From: Rugalucina vietnamica | Taxonomy: Eukaryota > Mollusca > Bivalvia > Lucinida > Lucinidae | Length of the DNA: 64,000 nucleotides | Assembly (NCBI GenBank): GCA_964017185.1 | Contig: OZ024874.1 | Location: 50,868,856 to 50,932,855, forward strand | Reading direction: 5' to 3' | In this document: positions 23,037-34,508 of the stretch, in pieces | Layout of the letters: each line of letters begins with the position of its first letter | Numbering within the stretch: position 1 is the first letter of the stretch | The notes under the pieces: model-generated | Databases searched by the model: none | Told to the model about the DNA's origin: nothing | The model's input: only the letters and a program-made list of their open reading frames with translations | Translations under genes and position numbers: made by a program

Positions 23037-26000
23037 GTAGGTTTTTTGGGAATTGTTTTTTATAATGAGATTCATCTGTTCATTGCTGGGCTTAAAGACC
23101 AGCCACAGCAATCTAAATAGGCTAGTATCAGCTGTGGAATGTAGAGTGACAATTACAAGGTGTGTAACCTTGTGGGTTTTGCTAGGGTTATAAAACAATG
23201 CTTTCATTCAAAAAAAAAAAAAATGGTTTGCTTAAAATTATTAAAACATTTTCCAAGTAGTAGATAGTTTGTTTTAAAAATTACAACAGTTTTATGCAAT
23301 CTGAAAATTTAGAACTTTTATCTAATTTAAAAGTGATTTCTGAAAAACTGCTTTCTCCTATCCCTTTCAGCTGACGACCTGGACGATGTCCTGCTACCCC
23401 TACCCAACAAGACCCAGTGCCCGTGCTCAGCCTGGTCATGTGAGAGGCCAAACAAAGATAAGGGATATCACATTTTTGTGGCCCTGGTGAAAAAACTGAA
23501 GAGGAGAGATGGGTGAGTAACAGCATTTTTTGTGACAGAATACCTCTTCTTTGCTCTACCCAATTTAAGGTGGATGTTTTAAAAGATTAACACTGATCTT
23601 GTTCATTTATGTAATTTAAAGGAGAAAAAAACTTTCATATCAAAAAGGTTTATGAAGCACCTTTAGACTTTAAAAGTGCCTACAACAAACTTCTTCAGTT
23701 ATCACAGACAGGCAGCTATTGTCTCACTGCTGTGACAGAGACCACTTTATGGGAAAGAGCTCATGTTCTTGTGGTTTGTTGTATCAAAGATGGCAACTGG
23801 TGCTGATTCTTCATGTTTTGTACAAAGTTCTAAAAAGAATAGAAAGCAAGATATGAGCCACCTCATGGAAAAACCAACAATGTGGTTTCCAAACAGGTTT
23901 GACACAAACCGGCCTGTACAGCTACAGAAGCTGGCTAGAAGCTTGAAATTTTGGATTTAGAAAGTAGAGTAATTGTACTATCCGTGTAGCGAAAACAAAG
24001 CCGCTGATCAGCTTCGCGGTTACCGCGAAGCTGATCTGTGTCTTTGTTTTTGCATATGCAGATTGTTGGTTTTCTCATGAGGCGGCTCATATACATCTAT
24101 AGGAAGTTTGTTTGTCATACCATTTAGATTCTTTGCTTACTGATTCTGTTAATCATATACCTATATGTATCTTTTAATCAAAGAAACAAAGTTTTGAAGG
24201 AGTAAGTAAATTATACATGTACTTGTATTTATGTGTTTTCTGGTGTAGGTTGCTATACATGTATACACAAAATCATGTGTGTCTATACTCTGGGCTGTAA
24301 ATATCACTTTGTGTGTGTTGTCAAAAAAAATATCGCCGAAATCTGTAAAACTAAGTTGATGATCTGGTTGACTGACAGCAAACGAAGGTGTTTTAATGGC
24401 AAGCATTGCATGATTTTGTCCCAATACTGAGTAACTTAAACACAAGTTTCGTCCATGTACCAGGATATTCACTTAAGTATTAATGAAAATGTTTTGTGAA
24501 GATTGCTTATTATAGTCTTTGCAGTGTGTAAAGATGTACATAACCCAGTCATAGTAAATGTGGCTGCGGATGTTGTATAAAATTAGTAACTCTGTGTCGT
24601 ATTGTATTTTTTATAGGAAATACTAGTATGTATGGATTTTCGTAAGCTTGATATAAGCTAATATTAAGTTTAGAATAGGCCGTAGTGCATTGCTTTTGAG
24701 TCAGAATATGGTAGAAAGTAATCTGTAGATGAAATAGACATGATCATGTTTATTTATTAAAAAGTTATTAAAGCAAGTTTCATATTGATAAAATCTTTCC
24801 TGTAGGAAAGAAAAGAAAAATATTGCCCATTGTTTTTGTTTGATAATTTTTCCTTAAACAAATTTATGTAACCAACAAGTTGCAAATGTATAAAAATTTC
24901 CAGTTTGCTATCTAATATTGTAACGAAAAATGTTAAACCTGCATAAGAGGGAGTTATTTTCTTTGGTTATTATCAGTTACTAAAACAATACAGATTAATG
25001 GCATGACATATAAACAGTTTTGCATTTTTACAAATTCAAATTTAGGAGAATTAATGCATTTGAGAAAAAGAACAATAGTAAAGAAAGTATAGAAGTTCAA
25101 GGCATTGGTACAATCTTGTCCCATGACAACTTCTTCAAAGTTAGATACATGTTGTATTTGTGATAGTTTATAGGGATCAACCATGGTTTTCAGTGTTCAA
25201 ACATTCGATGGATCACGAGAAAGGTGTTTGAACACAAGGCCGCAGGCCGCGTGTTCAAACACCTTTCGAGTGATCCAGCGAATGTTTGAACACTGAAACA
25301 AACCATGGTTGATCGCTATTCTTGCATTTTCACTCTTATCCACTTAAATTCTCATGAAAATAACATTAACAACGTAAAAACTGACCGAAACCGCAGAGCT
25401 TTTTCAACGTCGGCCATTTTGTTTCTACAAAACACATGACGTCACGTCGCATTGACCAATAACGTCGGTCAAAACCCATGTTCAAACGGCACGTGAATTT
25501 CATGATTTGAAAATGGGTTTCGCTGTTTGAACACGGCTTTCGACCAATCGAAAACGGCTTCAAACAGCTATGTGCATAGATATCTATGCAAGAATAAAGA
25601 ATTAAGTATGGTGATTGGGGGCATGCCTGTGTAGCTATTGTCCTGCATATTCTTTTGTAAAGGTTTGATCATCTACACAATTTGAACTGCCTCATGGGAA
25701 AAACAACAATGTGGTTTCCGAACAGGTCTGACACAAACCGGCCTGTGACTAGGGGCTGGAAATTTTGGATTTAGAAAGTAGAGGAAGTATACTATCCGTG
25801 TAGCGAAAACAAAGGCACTGATCAACTTTGCAGTTACTGCGAAGCTGATTTGCGCTTTTGGTTTCACATATGCAAATTGTTGTTTTTCTCATGAGGTGGC
25901 TCAATTTTCATTGCAGCAAATCATTCTCATTCTTTTGATCAAAAAGGGCAGTAGCCAATTACTTGATCAAAGAATGTGCACCAATTCAATGTAAACTGCC

Positions 26001-29000
26001 TACAACAGAAAAAATTAGGTATTAGCTTGCAGCATCCTCCGAACTTCATTGTTGGCTAACTGTCAACTTGACAATGAGTAAGTAGTGAGAGGTTAACAAC
26101 CAAAGCACTGTAGTAGTAGAGTGGTTTGTAAGTACATGTATGAGCCGTGACGCGAGAAAACAGGTCTTTGGGTTTCCAACCAGGTCCGACATAAAACGGT
26201 CTGTGCAGTCTCGGAAAAAGGCTAGAAGCTTGAAATTTTGGATGTAAGTAGAAGAGGAATTGTACTATCCGTGTAGCGAAAACAAAGGCACTGATCAGCT
26301 TCGCAGTAACTGCGAAGCTGATCTGCGCCTTTGTTTTCGCATAGGCAAAAGTCCGGTTTTCTCATGATGTGGCTCATATAGTGGTTGTACAACCTGTCAA
26401 AGGGTGTGTTGATACAAATTATTTCTGTCAAAAACAATTGTTATTGCAGCCCTAGGTAAATAGGTGGAGGCCTACAATAATGGACATAACACATATGTAT
26501 ACATATAATTGATAACACTTGTACTCACATATACGAGGGTTGTCCCAAAAGTTCCATTACACTCACTGTTTTGCCACAATAGCATTAAGTCAGAGCTTAC
26601 AACACTTATGATCACCAAGTACTATATCTAAGGACTTTGGGGGCAAATTTTCGTACTGCTACGTGCATTTGTTAAAATGTAGTGGAGGTTTGATCCCTTG
26701 TTCTCCTACTTCAGCGGAGCAGGTCTAATGACGTTGTCGTTAATTTTGATTTTTTCTTAATATTTTGCCGTTTGGATAAATACACTACAAACAAACAAAT
26801 CTATTTCAAAATTAAATTTATATTTAGCTAAACGATACTGTAGTATATATTTGGAAATCTGAGTAAAATATTTATAACCAAATCGTCAAAATAATGTAAT
26901 AAAGATCATACATGCAAAATAAGAATAATTAACCAAATGCTATCCACTGTTAACTACTGCCCATGTTTCATTAGGTCAAGTAATATTACTGTTAGCTGAT
27001 ATATCGTTTTAAAAGTAGGTGCTGTGTTATAGTATTGAAGCTGAACATTTGCTTGGTTTCCATTAAAGAACTTATTTTAAATGTTTAAATATAACAACCC
27101 TGTTTGTTTGCTCCGCATGTTTTTGCCGACGTCGTATTTTTGTCGTCGAATTTTTATAGGTAAGCTTCTTTATTTGTCTCCCAAACTATCAAATATTCCT
27201 CAAATTTCATAAAATTATCACTAAATGATGATCATAGAATAGTAGTTAGGCTGGTATATTTTCTAAATTATCATATTATACCAATGTTGATTTAGCAGAT
27301 TGCGAAAAATAGAAATTTAGAAAATATTTTGCATAATTTGACTTGCGCCGGTCATGCCTACTTATGGTAACCAAGGTAACTGTAGCAGTGAGGTCATTGA
27401 AGTGAGTATCATTTTGTACAGTAAAATAAGTTCCAATATGGCCAATTATTCTGCATGAGTTACTATTGTTGGTTCCTGCTATGCGTTCAGAGTAAAATGT
27501 ATTTGTAACGGGACTTTTGGGACAAGCCACGTATATCGCTTGCATCTTTTCTTTTAACTTATTTGAATAAAAGTACTTATTTTAGTTTATGTACATGTAT
27601 ATGACTGCTAAACTATTATACAACTACTAAACTGAATAATTATGCAGTTTTAAAACTTAACTACATGTAGTTTAAAATGAGGTTTTGGCATTCCTTTTCT
27701 TTTTATAAAAGATGGCTGCATCCAGAGTGCATAACGAGTATATTTTCTATTCTTCTAAAGTTTCTAACTTTAATCCAAAAACATGTCAAAATGTCTATGA
27801 AAGTAATTATAAGTTTTTGTGTCATTTTGACTAGGTAAAACTCCAAGTCGCTCAGCTGGCACTTTCTGTTCTAGATCTTGAGTAGAAATTCAAGAAAATG
27901 GACAGAACAAGACACTTGCTAGTCAGATTCTGTAATTTAATGCACAGGCTAATCAGCACCTAGACTGCCCTGCACCACATAAAATGGATTTTCTCAATAT
28001 GTTGGTGTAATGGGTTTGCACCCTTTCATAAATAAATGAGAAAAAAAAATGTGGTTTTAAACAGGTCCGGCACAAACTGGTCTGTACCATCACAGAAGAT
28101 GGCTAGAAGTTCGGATTTTTGGATTTAGAAAGTAGTATAGAGAAATTGCACTGTATCCATGTAGCGAAAACAAAGGCACTGATCAGCTTCGTCTTTGTTT
28201 TCGCATCTGCAGATTGTTGGTTTTCTCATGATCAGGCTCAAGTCAAATAGTAGGAGTGAGTAATTATTAATCAAGCTCTTCACATACTTGAGAAATGTAG
28301 GGTGTTTGTAAGTGTCAAGCTTACATATGAGCCACATCTTGAGAAAACTGGGCTTTCCTAACCATGTCTGACAAAAATTGGCCTGTGCAATCACATACGA
28401 AGGTTAGAAACTTGAAATTTGGGATTAAAGTAGGAGAGTGATTGTACTAGCTACGAGGGGAAAACATAGGCACTGATCAGCTGTGTAGTATGCACAGCTG
28501 ATCTGCGTCTTTGTTTTCTTAAATGATGCAAAAGTCTGTTTTTCTATTGATGTGGCTCACATGAGCCTGGTAACAAAAAAATCTGTTGTTCATAACATTT
28601 TACCAGGGCCAGCCTCCATTCATGCTGCTTAGACACAGAGGCTACACATGAGCTGTAAAAGAAACACTGTATTCAACCACATCATGAGCAAACAGTTCTA
28701 AGTGTTTCTGGTGTGTAAGGACACAAACCAAGCATAACAAATGAGCCGCTTCATTGGAAAACCAACAATCTGCATATGCGAAAACAAAAGCGCAGATCAG
28801 CTTCGCAGTAACCGCGAAGCTGATCAGCGCCTTTGTTTTCACTACACGGATAGTACACTTTCTCTCCTAAATCCGAAATTTCAAGCTTCTAGCCATCTTC
28901 TATAGCTGCACAGGCCAGTTTGTGTCAGACCTGTTCGGAAACCACATTGTTGGTTTTCCCACGAGACGGCTCAAATATCAAAGAATTATCAATTATTAAT

Positions 29001-32000
29001 ATTTGAGCTGTGTCATGAGAAAATCAACAATGTGGTTTGCGAACAGGCTCAATACAAAATGAGATGATGGCTATCTGTGTAGCAAAAACAAAGATGCTTG
29101 TCAGTTATGCATTTACTGCAAAGCTGATCTGCGCCTTTGTTTTTGCATAGGCAAAATGTTGGTTTTCTCAAAGCTCATTTCTATTTTGGCATAAAGAACA
29201 CATTTCTATAATGTGGCTCAAATAATAATTAAATGAATCAGCATTGGCATGTGTAGGTTTACAAGAATGCAGGAAATTTAAAAACAAAAATGTCTATTGA
29301 TGAGAACTGCACACACCAAACAAAATAACAGTCAATAGGGATTTTGCTGGGCCTAGGAGTCTTTCCTGAAACAATGAAGTTGAAGGCCCTAATTTAGAGT
29401 ACAGCAAATGCTCTGGTATACATGAGTATAGACGATCAAAATTTTATTTTGGCAACGTCAGGTTACAGGCTGAAATGATTTTTAATAGACTTGTTAAAAC
29501 AAAAAGTCAGTCATAATCCTTACCAGTTAAATGTAGTAAAATTCAGGTTTTCTTATTGGTTAGACTTGAAGAGTCTGAAAGCTGATGAAATTCTGCAATT
29601 TTAAAAATGAGTAAGTTTGGGTGGTCATTACAAAATCATCCCCATGCAATATATGGCGGCCCCCGTGGCCGAGCGGTTAAGAGCGCTGTTTCTTAATCAC
29701 TCGATCATCTCACCGCTGTGTCTGGTGTGGATTCGAGCCCCACTCTGGCCACATGTGAGACAAGCCAAGTTATGCTTGCGGGTGTGCGAGGTGGTTGTTC
29801 TCGGGATCCTCCCGTTTTCACCCACCTACTGATTGGCCCGTCTCATATGAGCTGAAATAATCTTGAAATGTACTTTTCTGAAGTTGTAAAAACTGAAAAA
29901 TTTATGTTGAAAATTTTTGATACTTTTCTTCTTTTTGCTCAAAACATAGATTGCTGAAACAATCTATGTTTTGGATCAAAAATAAGAAAATTTATTATAG
30001 GAATACATGTATACCCCAGTTTTTCTATATAAAAGTGGGGTTTAAGGGGGTATACATTTTCACGGACATATTTCCTGATGAAAAGCCACAAAGTTTGGGT
30101 GGTATAGTAGTAGAGTACAGGTCTCTGGAGGGAGAGGTCCTGGGTATGATATCTACCTCCAATGCATAGTGTCCTTGAGAGAGACACTCTTAGCTCACCA
30201 AAGTACTGGGCCCAGTTGTTCAAAACTAACGACGTCGTTAGTTAACGTTTCGTTAAAATTTCAAACATTAATATTACAAATACACTGTTATTTTTTGTTG
30301 AAAAAATGTGAGAATCCTTTGCACTGCAAAGGATTCTCACATTTTTTCAACAAAAAATAACAGTGTATTTGTTACTTTTGCTGATATTTGCTTAACAAAT
30401 TTATGTCTTAACGATATCGTTAAGCTAACGATGCTTTGAAAAACTGGGTCCTGGTTAACAACTTAACACTAAGGAAGTGGTGGCTTTGTCCCAACATTAC
30501 TGAAAAATATTGACTCATTTTTGCTTATTTTTGGAAAGATTAAAATGCAATTTCACCTAAAGATACACGCCTGCTAATCGGCTTTAGTGCTCTTTCAAAG
30601 TACAACTCAAGCGCAGCTTTGTCGTCTTTTTCTCCCTCATTCTTTGCACTTGGGTAGGATATTGTGTAATAAAATCAGCCACTGTATCAGAAAACCAACA
30701 ATCAGCATATGCGAAAACAAAGGTGCTGATCAGCTTTGCAGTAACTGCAAAGCTGATCAGCACCTTTGTTTTCACTCCATAGATAGTACAATACTTCTTC
30801 TTTCTAAATCTTTAATTTCAAGCTGTTAGCTATTTTCTGTGGTTGTACTGGCTTACTTAGCCAGATTTGTGTTGGACCTGGTCGGAAACCTAAATTGTTG
30901 GTTTTTGCAATGGAAGGCTCAATTAATAATCTGAAAATGTCTTTGAATTATGTCATAAATTGTCTATCAGATTATTTTTAAGAAGATCAAGGGTCCAAAC
31001 ATCCAAATTTTGTTTCAAAAATTACTTGTTAAGTTTAATGGGCTAGAAGAATTAAACCTGTTAAGGGATTTAAGCATTCAGCAAGTTAAGATTATGCAGC
31101 ATTTAGTGCATTATTTTAATGCCTTTAATTTATATTTTCATAATAATTATGTAACATACAAATTTGTCAAATGGATCCATCCAAATTAATTTTTTATGCA
31201 GAATTACACATTGACAGGGTTATACATGTTTAAGGATTTGAAAATGTTATTTAAACTTGCAGCACAATAGAATTACATGTATGATGTATTATCATATGAC
31301 GTCGCTGTTTTCCAGTGGATAACGTCATGTCATAAAAATCATATGACCACATGTGTATTTAACACTTCTGCAGGAATATGTAACGTCATTGACGACGTCC
31401 GTAACAACAATGTAAATTTTCATTGAAAATATGTCCACTTCTAAGGCGATAAAATCCTATTTTAAAAGTCATATGATAAAACGAATCTTACACTCGTGGT
31501 CATTTCATATGAAATTTATGAAACTCGCCAAAGGCTCGATTAATAAATTTCATATGAAATGACCATTCGTGTAAGATCCTCTATGTATTATATTCATAAT
31601 GTTTATGTTACTTAAAAATGAAATTTAAAAATACATTGTAGTTGTCATTCCGGACATGACTGAAAAAGAAACAAACAAAAAATAGCCAAATAGGGCAAAT
31701 GCTTGCCCTTCTATACCATAACTTAACTCTATATTATAAGAAAAAAAATAGTGCACAGTATAAAATGAAAATTTGTTTTTGAATTAATTTTAAATGTTAT
31801 GTTTTCTGTATTTTTAGAGCTTTATATGCCCAATAAAGGGTAATAATATAATCATATTTATCATATGACGTCGCTGTTTTCCAGTGGATAACGTCATGTA
31901 ATAAAAATCGTATGACCACATGTGTATTAACACTTTTGCGGGAATATGTAACGTCATTGACGACGTCCGTAACAGCAATGTAAATTTTCATTGAAAATAT

Positions 32001-34434
32001 GTCCACTTCGAAGGCGATGAAATCCTATTTTAAAAGTCATAATATGATAAAACGAATCTTACACTCATGGTCAATTCCTGGTCATTTCATATGAAATGAC
32101 CACTCGTGTAAGATCCTCTATTTAAATTCATGCCTTATTTTTCAGCACCCCTACCACTAGAGCTGCCACGGAAGGACTTGCAGGGAAATTTGTCCTGAGT
32201 TTACTCAACAAGAACTGGAAGGCTGGAGAATGCAATGAAGAAGTGATCATCTTCTACTCAAAGGAAGATGGCATTGTGAGTAAAATGTTGTTTTGGGGTT
32301 GGAAAGAATTTAACTCATTTAAGCCTGGCATCCTTTTTGTGAGACATAGGCAAACAGCATAGCCCCAGATGTGACGCCACAGAACGCGGAGGCAAACAGC
32401 ATAGCCCCAGATGTGACGCCACAGAACGCGGCGTCCCATCTGAGGCTATTCTGTTTGCACAAAGAAATTTTGCACAAAAATTAGAATCACTCCTGGAGCA
32501 CCTAATCATTGAAGTGGAATCGCCCAAATGATAGGGATGGGCAAATCCATTCGTCAAAATTGGGTTAAAAGGTGTACTGTCTGGGGTTAGTAACTGGAAG
32601 GCATCGTAAGTTCCCCTACTTATGACATTCTTGCGTTGATCTTAAGATGACCACTTTGAAATTTACGCCCTTGCTTTTCCAGTTTCTCTAAGCTATCGTA
32701 ATGAAAGGCTAAGACGATGCTAAGGTAGACTTGAGTTGACCATAAATTCATGATGCTGTTGAGTTTTCATCGTAACTTAAGGTCTTTTTCATTTGTTCAC
32801 CATAAGCTTGAGATACTTAAGTTGGTCACAAGTTGATCTTAAGCTTAAGATGGCTTTGAGTTACCAACCCTTGAAAAAAACTGAAACTGCAGCCTTTAGT
32901 CAAATGCGAAAGGCACTGTAGTAAGGTTGATACTGTGCCTACTTCGGAAGCACATGGGCACATCATGAAAATGTGTTTTAATGTATACCCCCTTGAACCC
33001 CACTTTTATATAGCAAAACTAGGGTATTCAGGGGTATACATATTTTTCTTATTTTTGCTCCAAAACATAGATTGTGGGTACTCGATAGAACTGCCTCGGC
33101 GAGGCGGTTCTAACATACCCACAATCAATGTTTTAAGCAAAAATAAGAAAAATATCAAAATTTTTCAGCTGAAAATTTTCAATTTTTAAAACTCAAAAAA
33201 TCTCTGTATATTGCATTAGGGGCAAGTTTTTGTAATGATAAGAAAAGTCCAACATCTGTCCTTCTTTCATGACAGATGTGCAAGTGTTAAAAAAAAATAA
33301 CTGGTTATTGCATGTGAACTTGCTCTTACAAAGGAGGAATAAGAAAAAAACTCTGGTATTTTTTGCAGCTGCGTACCCAGACCAGCAGCACAGCTATAAT
33401 GGACTGCGACTCACTGACCAGAAAGCTACAGAAATACAGAAAAAAGGTTCTTCCAAAATGATAATGCCATTGGACAGGTACTGAGATACCTTTGAAATAA
33501 CTATAGAATAAGTCTAATTTTACAATGTTATATTTTGTATTTTGTCTTTGTTTTTGTTCCAGCTGCGTACCCAGACGGGCAGCACAGCTAGACTGCGACT
33601 GACTGATCAGAAGGCTACAGAAATACAGAAAGCTATGGCAAGATTTTTCCAGAATGATAATACAGTGGGACAGGGGCTGAGATACCTGGTGCTCAACTAT
33701 AGGTGGGTATACATTAAACGCAGGTCCATAGGTAATAAAGTATGAATAGAGCCAGGGCATGAGAAACCCCACAATTTACATAGGTGAAAACAAAGCTGCA
33801 CTGCACAGCTGATCAGCGCCTTTGTTTTTGCTGCATGGATAGTACGATCTTTCTTCTTAAATCCGAAATTGCAAGCTTCTAGCCTGCTTCTGTGACTGTA
33901 CAGCCCGGTTTGTGTCAGACCTGGTCGGAACCCAAATGGTTGGTTTTCTCACGCACAGGCTCAATAGAAAGAACTAAAATACAGAATTCCAAGTGTTACA
34001 GCAGGTGGTAAAGAAAGGACACCACAAGACATATTAGAAAACACAACAGTTCAAAAGAAGAGCAGATGACTAGCTCTTACCCAGCAAGGTAGCCATCCAG
34101 CCAGTTTCAACCAAAAACAAAGATGGCAAGTGCAGGGAGGCACACATTAAGCAGCCAGAGTAAATATCCTCTTTGTTTGGATTTTGGTCAGCATTTTGAA
34201 GCTATACTTTAATGAAAAAAAAAAACAAAAAAAAAACGTCCAAATTCTAGATCCATTCCAGCAAATTTTATAGTCTTTTACAATGAGTAAATGATTGTAT
34301 TTTGTAGGCGTGTGTTGGATGGAGAGAACCATCTACCAATCCAATATACAGATGTAACAGGTGGCGCAGCAATGGTGAAAATATCCATCCTAACTAGTCT
34401 TATCACCACGATCATCATTAAACTGCTGTGCTGA
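22862..34434 (+). CDS. MOLO1-family secreted or membrane-anchored protein (five exons)
   Basis: Exons 22862-23036, 23371-23512, 32146-32275, 33563-33702 and 34308-34434 join in phase (phases 1, 2, 0, 2) to 714 bases, 237 residues plus stop. Every intron is GT-AG. Residues 1-18 are a signal peptide ending SLC. The ectodomain has six cysteines (39, 48, 75, 77, 82, 135) and the marks of the MOLO1 domain: YPNP, KCG, VCDPN.L, CPCSAWSC, GYHIFVALV, then W..GECN. In worms MOLO-1 is a single-pass protein that boosts levamisole-sensitive acetylcholine receptors; the mollusc role is unknown. Residues 71-73 (NKT) are a possible glycosylation site. The tail from about 218 to 237 is hydrophobic after GGAA, fitting either a GPI signal or a terminal membrane anchor. 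Intron 2 is 8.6 kb, packed with repeats. An in-frame ATG at 22760 lies in a MITE and before the acceptor, so I reject it as start. Confidence 0.85.
23371..23512 (+). CDS. MOLO1-like exon 2
   Basis: 142 bases, residues 59-105 with split codons at both ends. Acceptor ccctttcag, donor gtgagt. It encodes CPCSAWSC and GYHIFVALV, the family's most recognisable block. Confidence 0.88.
23855..24088 (+). repeat. Palindromic MITE family 1, forward copy in intron 2
   Basis: Near-consensus, ends GAGCCACCTCATGGAAAAAC and CATGAGGCGGCTC. The hairpin centre is CTTCGCGGTTACCGCGAAG, fully paired. Confidence 0.93.
24089..25172. other. Intronic DNA without recognised features
   Basis: AT-rich intron 2 sequence; no exon or repeat family identified. 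Confidence 0.4.
25173..25594. repeat. Foldback element with GTTTGAACAC palindrome
   Basis: 25173-25312 is an imperfect palindrome with about 65-base arms, from GATCAACCATGG inwards to GGCCGCAGGCC at the centre. The following 280 bases are bounded by TATTCTTGCAT and ATGCAAGAATA, so the whole is probably one foldback or MITE. Confidence 0.75.
25684..25902 (+). repeat. Palindromic MITE family 1, forward copy
   Basis: The hairpin centre is TTTGCAGTTACTGCGAA, a partly paired intermediate between the TTTGCAG/CTGCAAA and TTCGCAG/CTGCGAA forms. Confidence 0.9.
26142..26375 (+). repeat. Palindromic MITE family 1, forward copy
   Basis: CGACGCGAG-end subfamily (GAGCCGTGACGCGAGAAAAC). The hairpin centre CTTCGCAGTAACTGCGAAG is fully paired. 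Confidence 0.92.
26534..27531. mobile_element. 998-bp mariner-like non-autonomous element, TIR CGAGGGTTGTCCCAAAAGT
   Basis: The right end reads CGTGGCTTGTCCCAAAAGTC on the minus strand, matching the left over about 28 bases. TA flanks both ends (26532-26533, 27532-27533). The TIR resembles mariner-family ends. No transposase frame is visible. Confidence 0.82.
28037..28239 (+). repeat. Palindromic MITE family 1, copy with deleted hairpin arm
   Basis: CTGATCAGCTTCGTCTTTGT shows that the second half of the hairpin has been deleted; the left end is also eroded. Confidence 0.8.
28329..28558 (+). repeat. Palindromic MITE family 1, diverged forward copy
   Basis: Ends GAGCCACATCTTGAGAAAAC and TGATGTGGCTC. 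The hairpin centre is CTGTGTAGTATGCACAG. Confidence 0.85.
28743..28972 (-). repeat. Palindromic MITE family 1, reverse copy
   Basis: Near-consensus. The centre CTTCGCAGTAACCGCGAAG carries one A-C mismatch, an intermediate between two paired forms. Confidence 0.92.
29005..29176 (+). repeat. Palindromic MITE family 1, internally deleted copy
   Basis: Lacks about 60 bases of the left arm region; ends GAGCTGTGTCATGAGAAAAT and TTTTCTCAAAGCTC. Confidence 0.78.
29620..30085 (+). repeat. Foldback family 2 copy interrupted by a SINE
   Basis: The left end (CCCATGCAATATATGG, 29640-29655) and the body from TTCTGAAGTTGTAAAAACTG match the copy at 52861. Between them lies a SINE. The central stem AACATAGATTG/CAATCTATGTT is intact; the right end is GGGGTATACA and CGGACATATTTCC. 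Confidence 0.75.
29655..29870 (+). mobile_element. tRNA-derived SINE A
   Basis: Starts GCGGCCCCCGTGGCCGAGCG and GTTAAGAGCGC, an A box of tRNA-Ser/Leu type, then a B-box-like GGATTCGAGCC near 29730. A tRNA-unrelated body follows (GTGAGACAAGCCA, CGTCTCATATGAG). The anticodon arm is not foldable, so it is not a working tRNA gene. The better copy is at 46238. Confidence 0.85.
30098..30204 (+). mobile_element. tRNA-derived SINE B, diverged
   Basis: GGTATAGTAGTAGAGTACAG as A box, GAGAGGTCCTGGGTATGATA as B box region, then TGTCCTTGAGAGAGACAC. The same body occurs on the minus strand at 44849-44990 and 56402-56575. Confidence 0.6.
30205..30453. repeat. Foldback with perfect 97-base palindrome
   Basis: Outer ends CTGGGCCCAGTTGTTCAAA and TTTGAAAAACTGGGTCC are inverted. 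Inside, 30276-30372 is a perfect palindrome of two 48-base arms around one central C at 30324. Confidence 0.9.
30676..30920 (-). repeat. Palindromic MITE family 1, reverse copy
   Basis: The hairpin is long and fully paired: AAGGTGCTGATCAGCTTTGC with its exact complement, centre CTTTGCAGTAACTGCAAAG. Confidence 0.92.
31283..31585. repeat. TATGACGTCGCTG repeat, first copy
   Basis: From ATCATATGACGTCGCTGTTT to GTAAGATCCTCTATGTA. It contains an inverted CATTTCATATGAAATT pair near its right end. A second direct copy lies at 31851-32121. Confidence 0.8.
31851..32121. repeat. TATGACGTCGCTG repeat, second copy, adjoining MOLO1 exon 3
   Basis: Direct copy of 31283-31585 with small deletions. It ends at GATCCTCTAT, about 25 bases before the acceptor of exon 3. 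Confidence 0.82.
32146..32275 (+). CDS. MOLO1-like exon 3
   Basis: 130 bases, residues 106-149. Acceptor ttatttttcag, donor gtgagt. It contains FVLSLLNKNWKAGECNEEVI. A dispersed repeat ends about 25 bases before the acceptor. Confidence 0.87.
32290..32570 (-). repeat. Palindromic repeat family with AGCCCCAGATGTGACG, with internal 42-base duplication
   Basis: A hairpin around GTGACGCCACAGAACGCGGC sits within ends resembling 35788-36005. The unit starting GGCAAACAGCATAGCCCCAG is duplicated exactly in tandem: 32349-32390 and 32391-32432. Confidence 0.8.
32955..33243 (-). repeat. Foldback family 2 copy
   Basis: AACATAGATTGTGGGTACTC and GTACCCACAATC-like arms around AGAACTGCCTCGGCGAGGCG. The left end carries GTATACCCCC and CCCCACTTTTATATAG. 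Confidence 0.85.
33369..33506 (+). pseudogene. Decayed duplicate of MOLO1-like exon 4
   Basis: 138 bases align with the working exon at 33563-33702 from CTGCGTACCCAGAC through AACTATAG. Relative to it there is a 5-base insertion after ACAGCTA, a 7-base deletion after CAGAAA, and the donor GT is replaced by AA. The acceptor still looks usable (tttttgcag), but the frame is broken and it cannot be spliced out at its 3' side. It is a tandem exon duplication that has lost function. Confidence 0.85.
33563..33702 (+). CDS. MOLO1-like exon 4 (working copy)
   Basis: 140 bases, residues 150-195 plus a split codon. Acceptor tttttgttccag, donor gtgggt. It encodes LRLTDQKATEIQKAMARFFQ and the following helix. 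Confidence 0.85.
33749..33962 (-). repeat. Palindromic MITE family 1, reverse copy with shortened hairpin
   Basis: One arm is cut to GAAAACAAAGCTGCACTGCA; the other is intact. It lies in intron 4. Confidence 0.85.
34308..34434 (+). CDS. MOLO1-like exon 5 (C-terminal anchor and stop)
   Basis: 127 bases, residues 196-237 and TGA. Acceptor attttgtag. The last 20 residues are hydrophobic (KISILTSLITTIIIKLLC), preceded by small residues TGGAA. Confidence 0.8.
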
Positions 34435-34508
34435 TTGGTTGAAATGTTGAGATGATTTGAACCATGCCTTGAGAAAAGCTGCTTTTTTGCAATGTCAGAG
34501 AAGTCAGT

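Noticed and set aside
29655-29735. tRNA gene (also at 46238)
   Set aside because: A and B boxes are clear, but the anticodon arm and acceptor stem do not fold and a long body with A tail follows, so these are SINEs.
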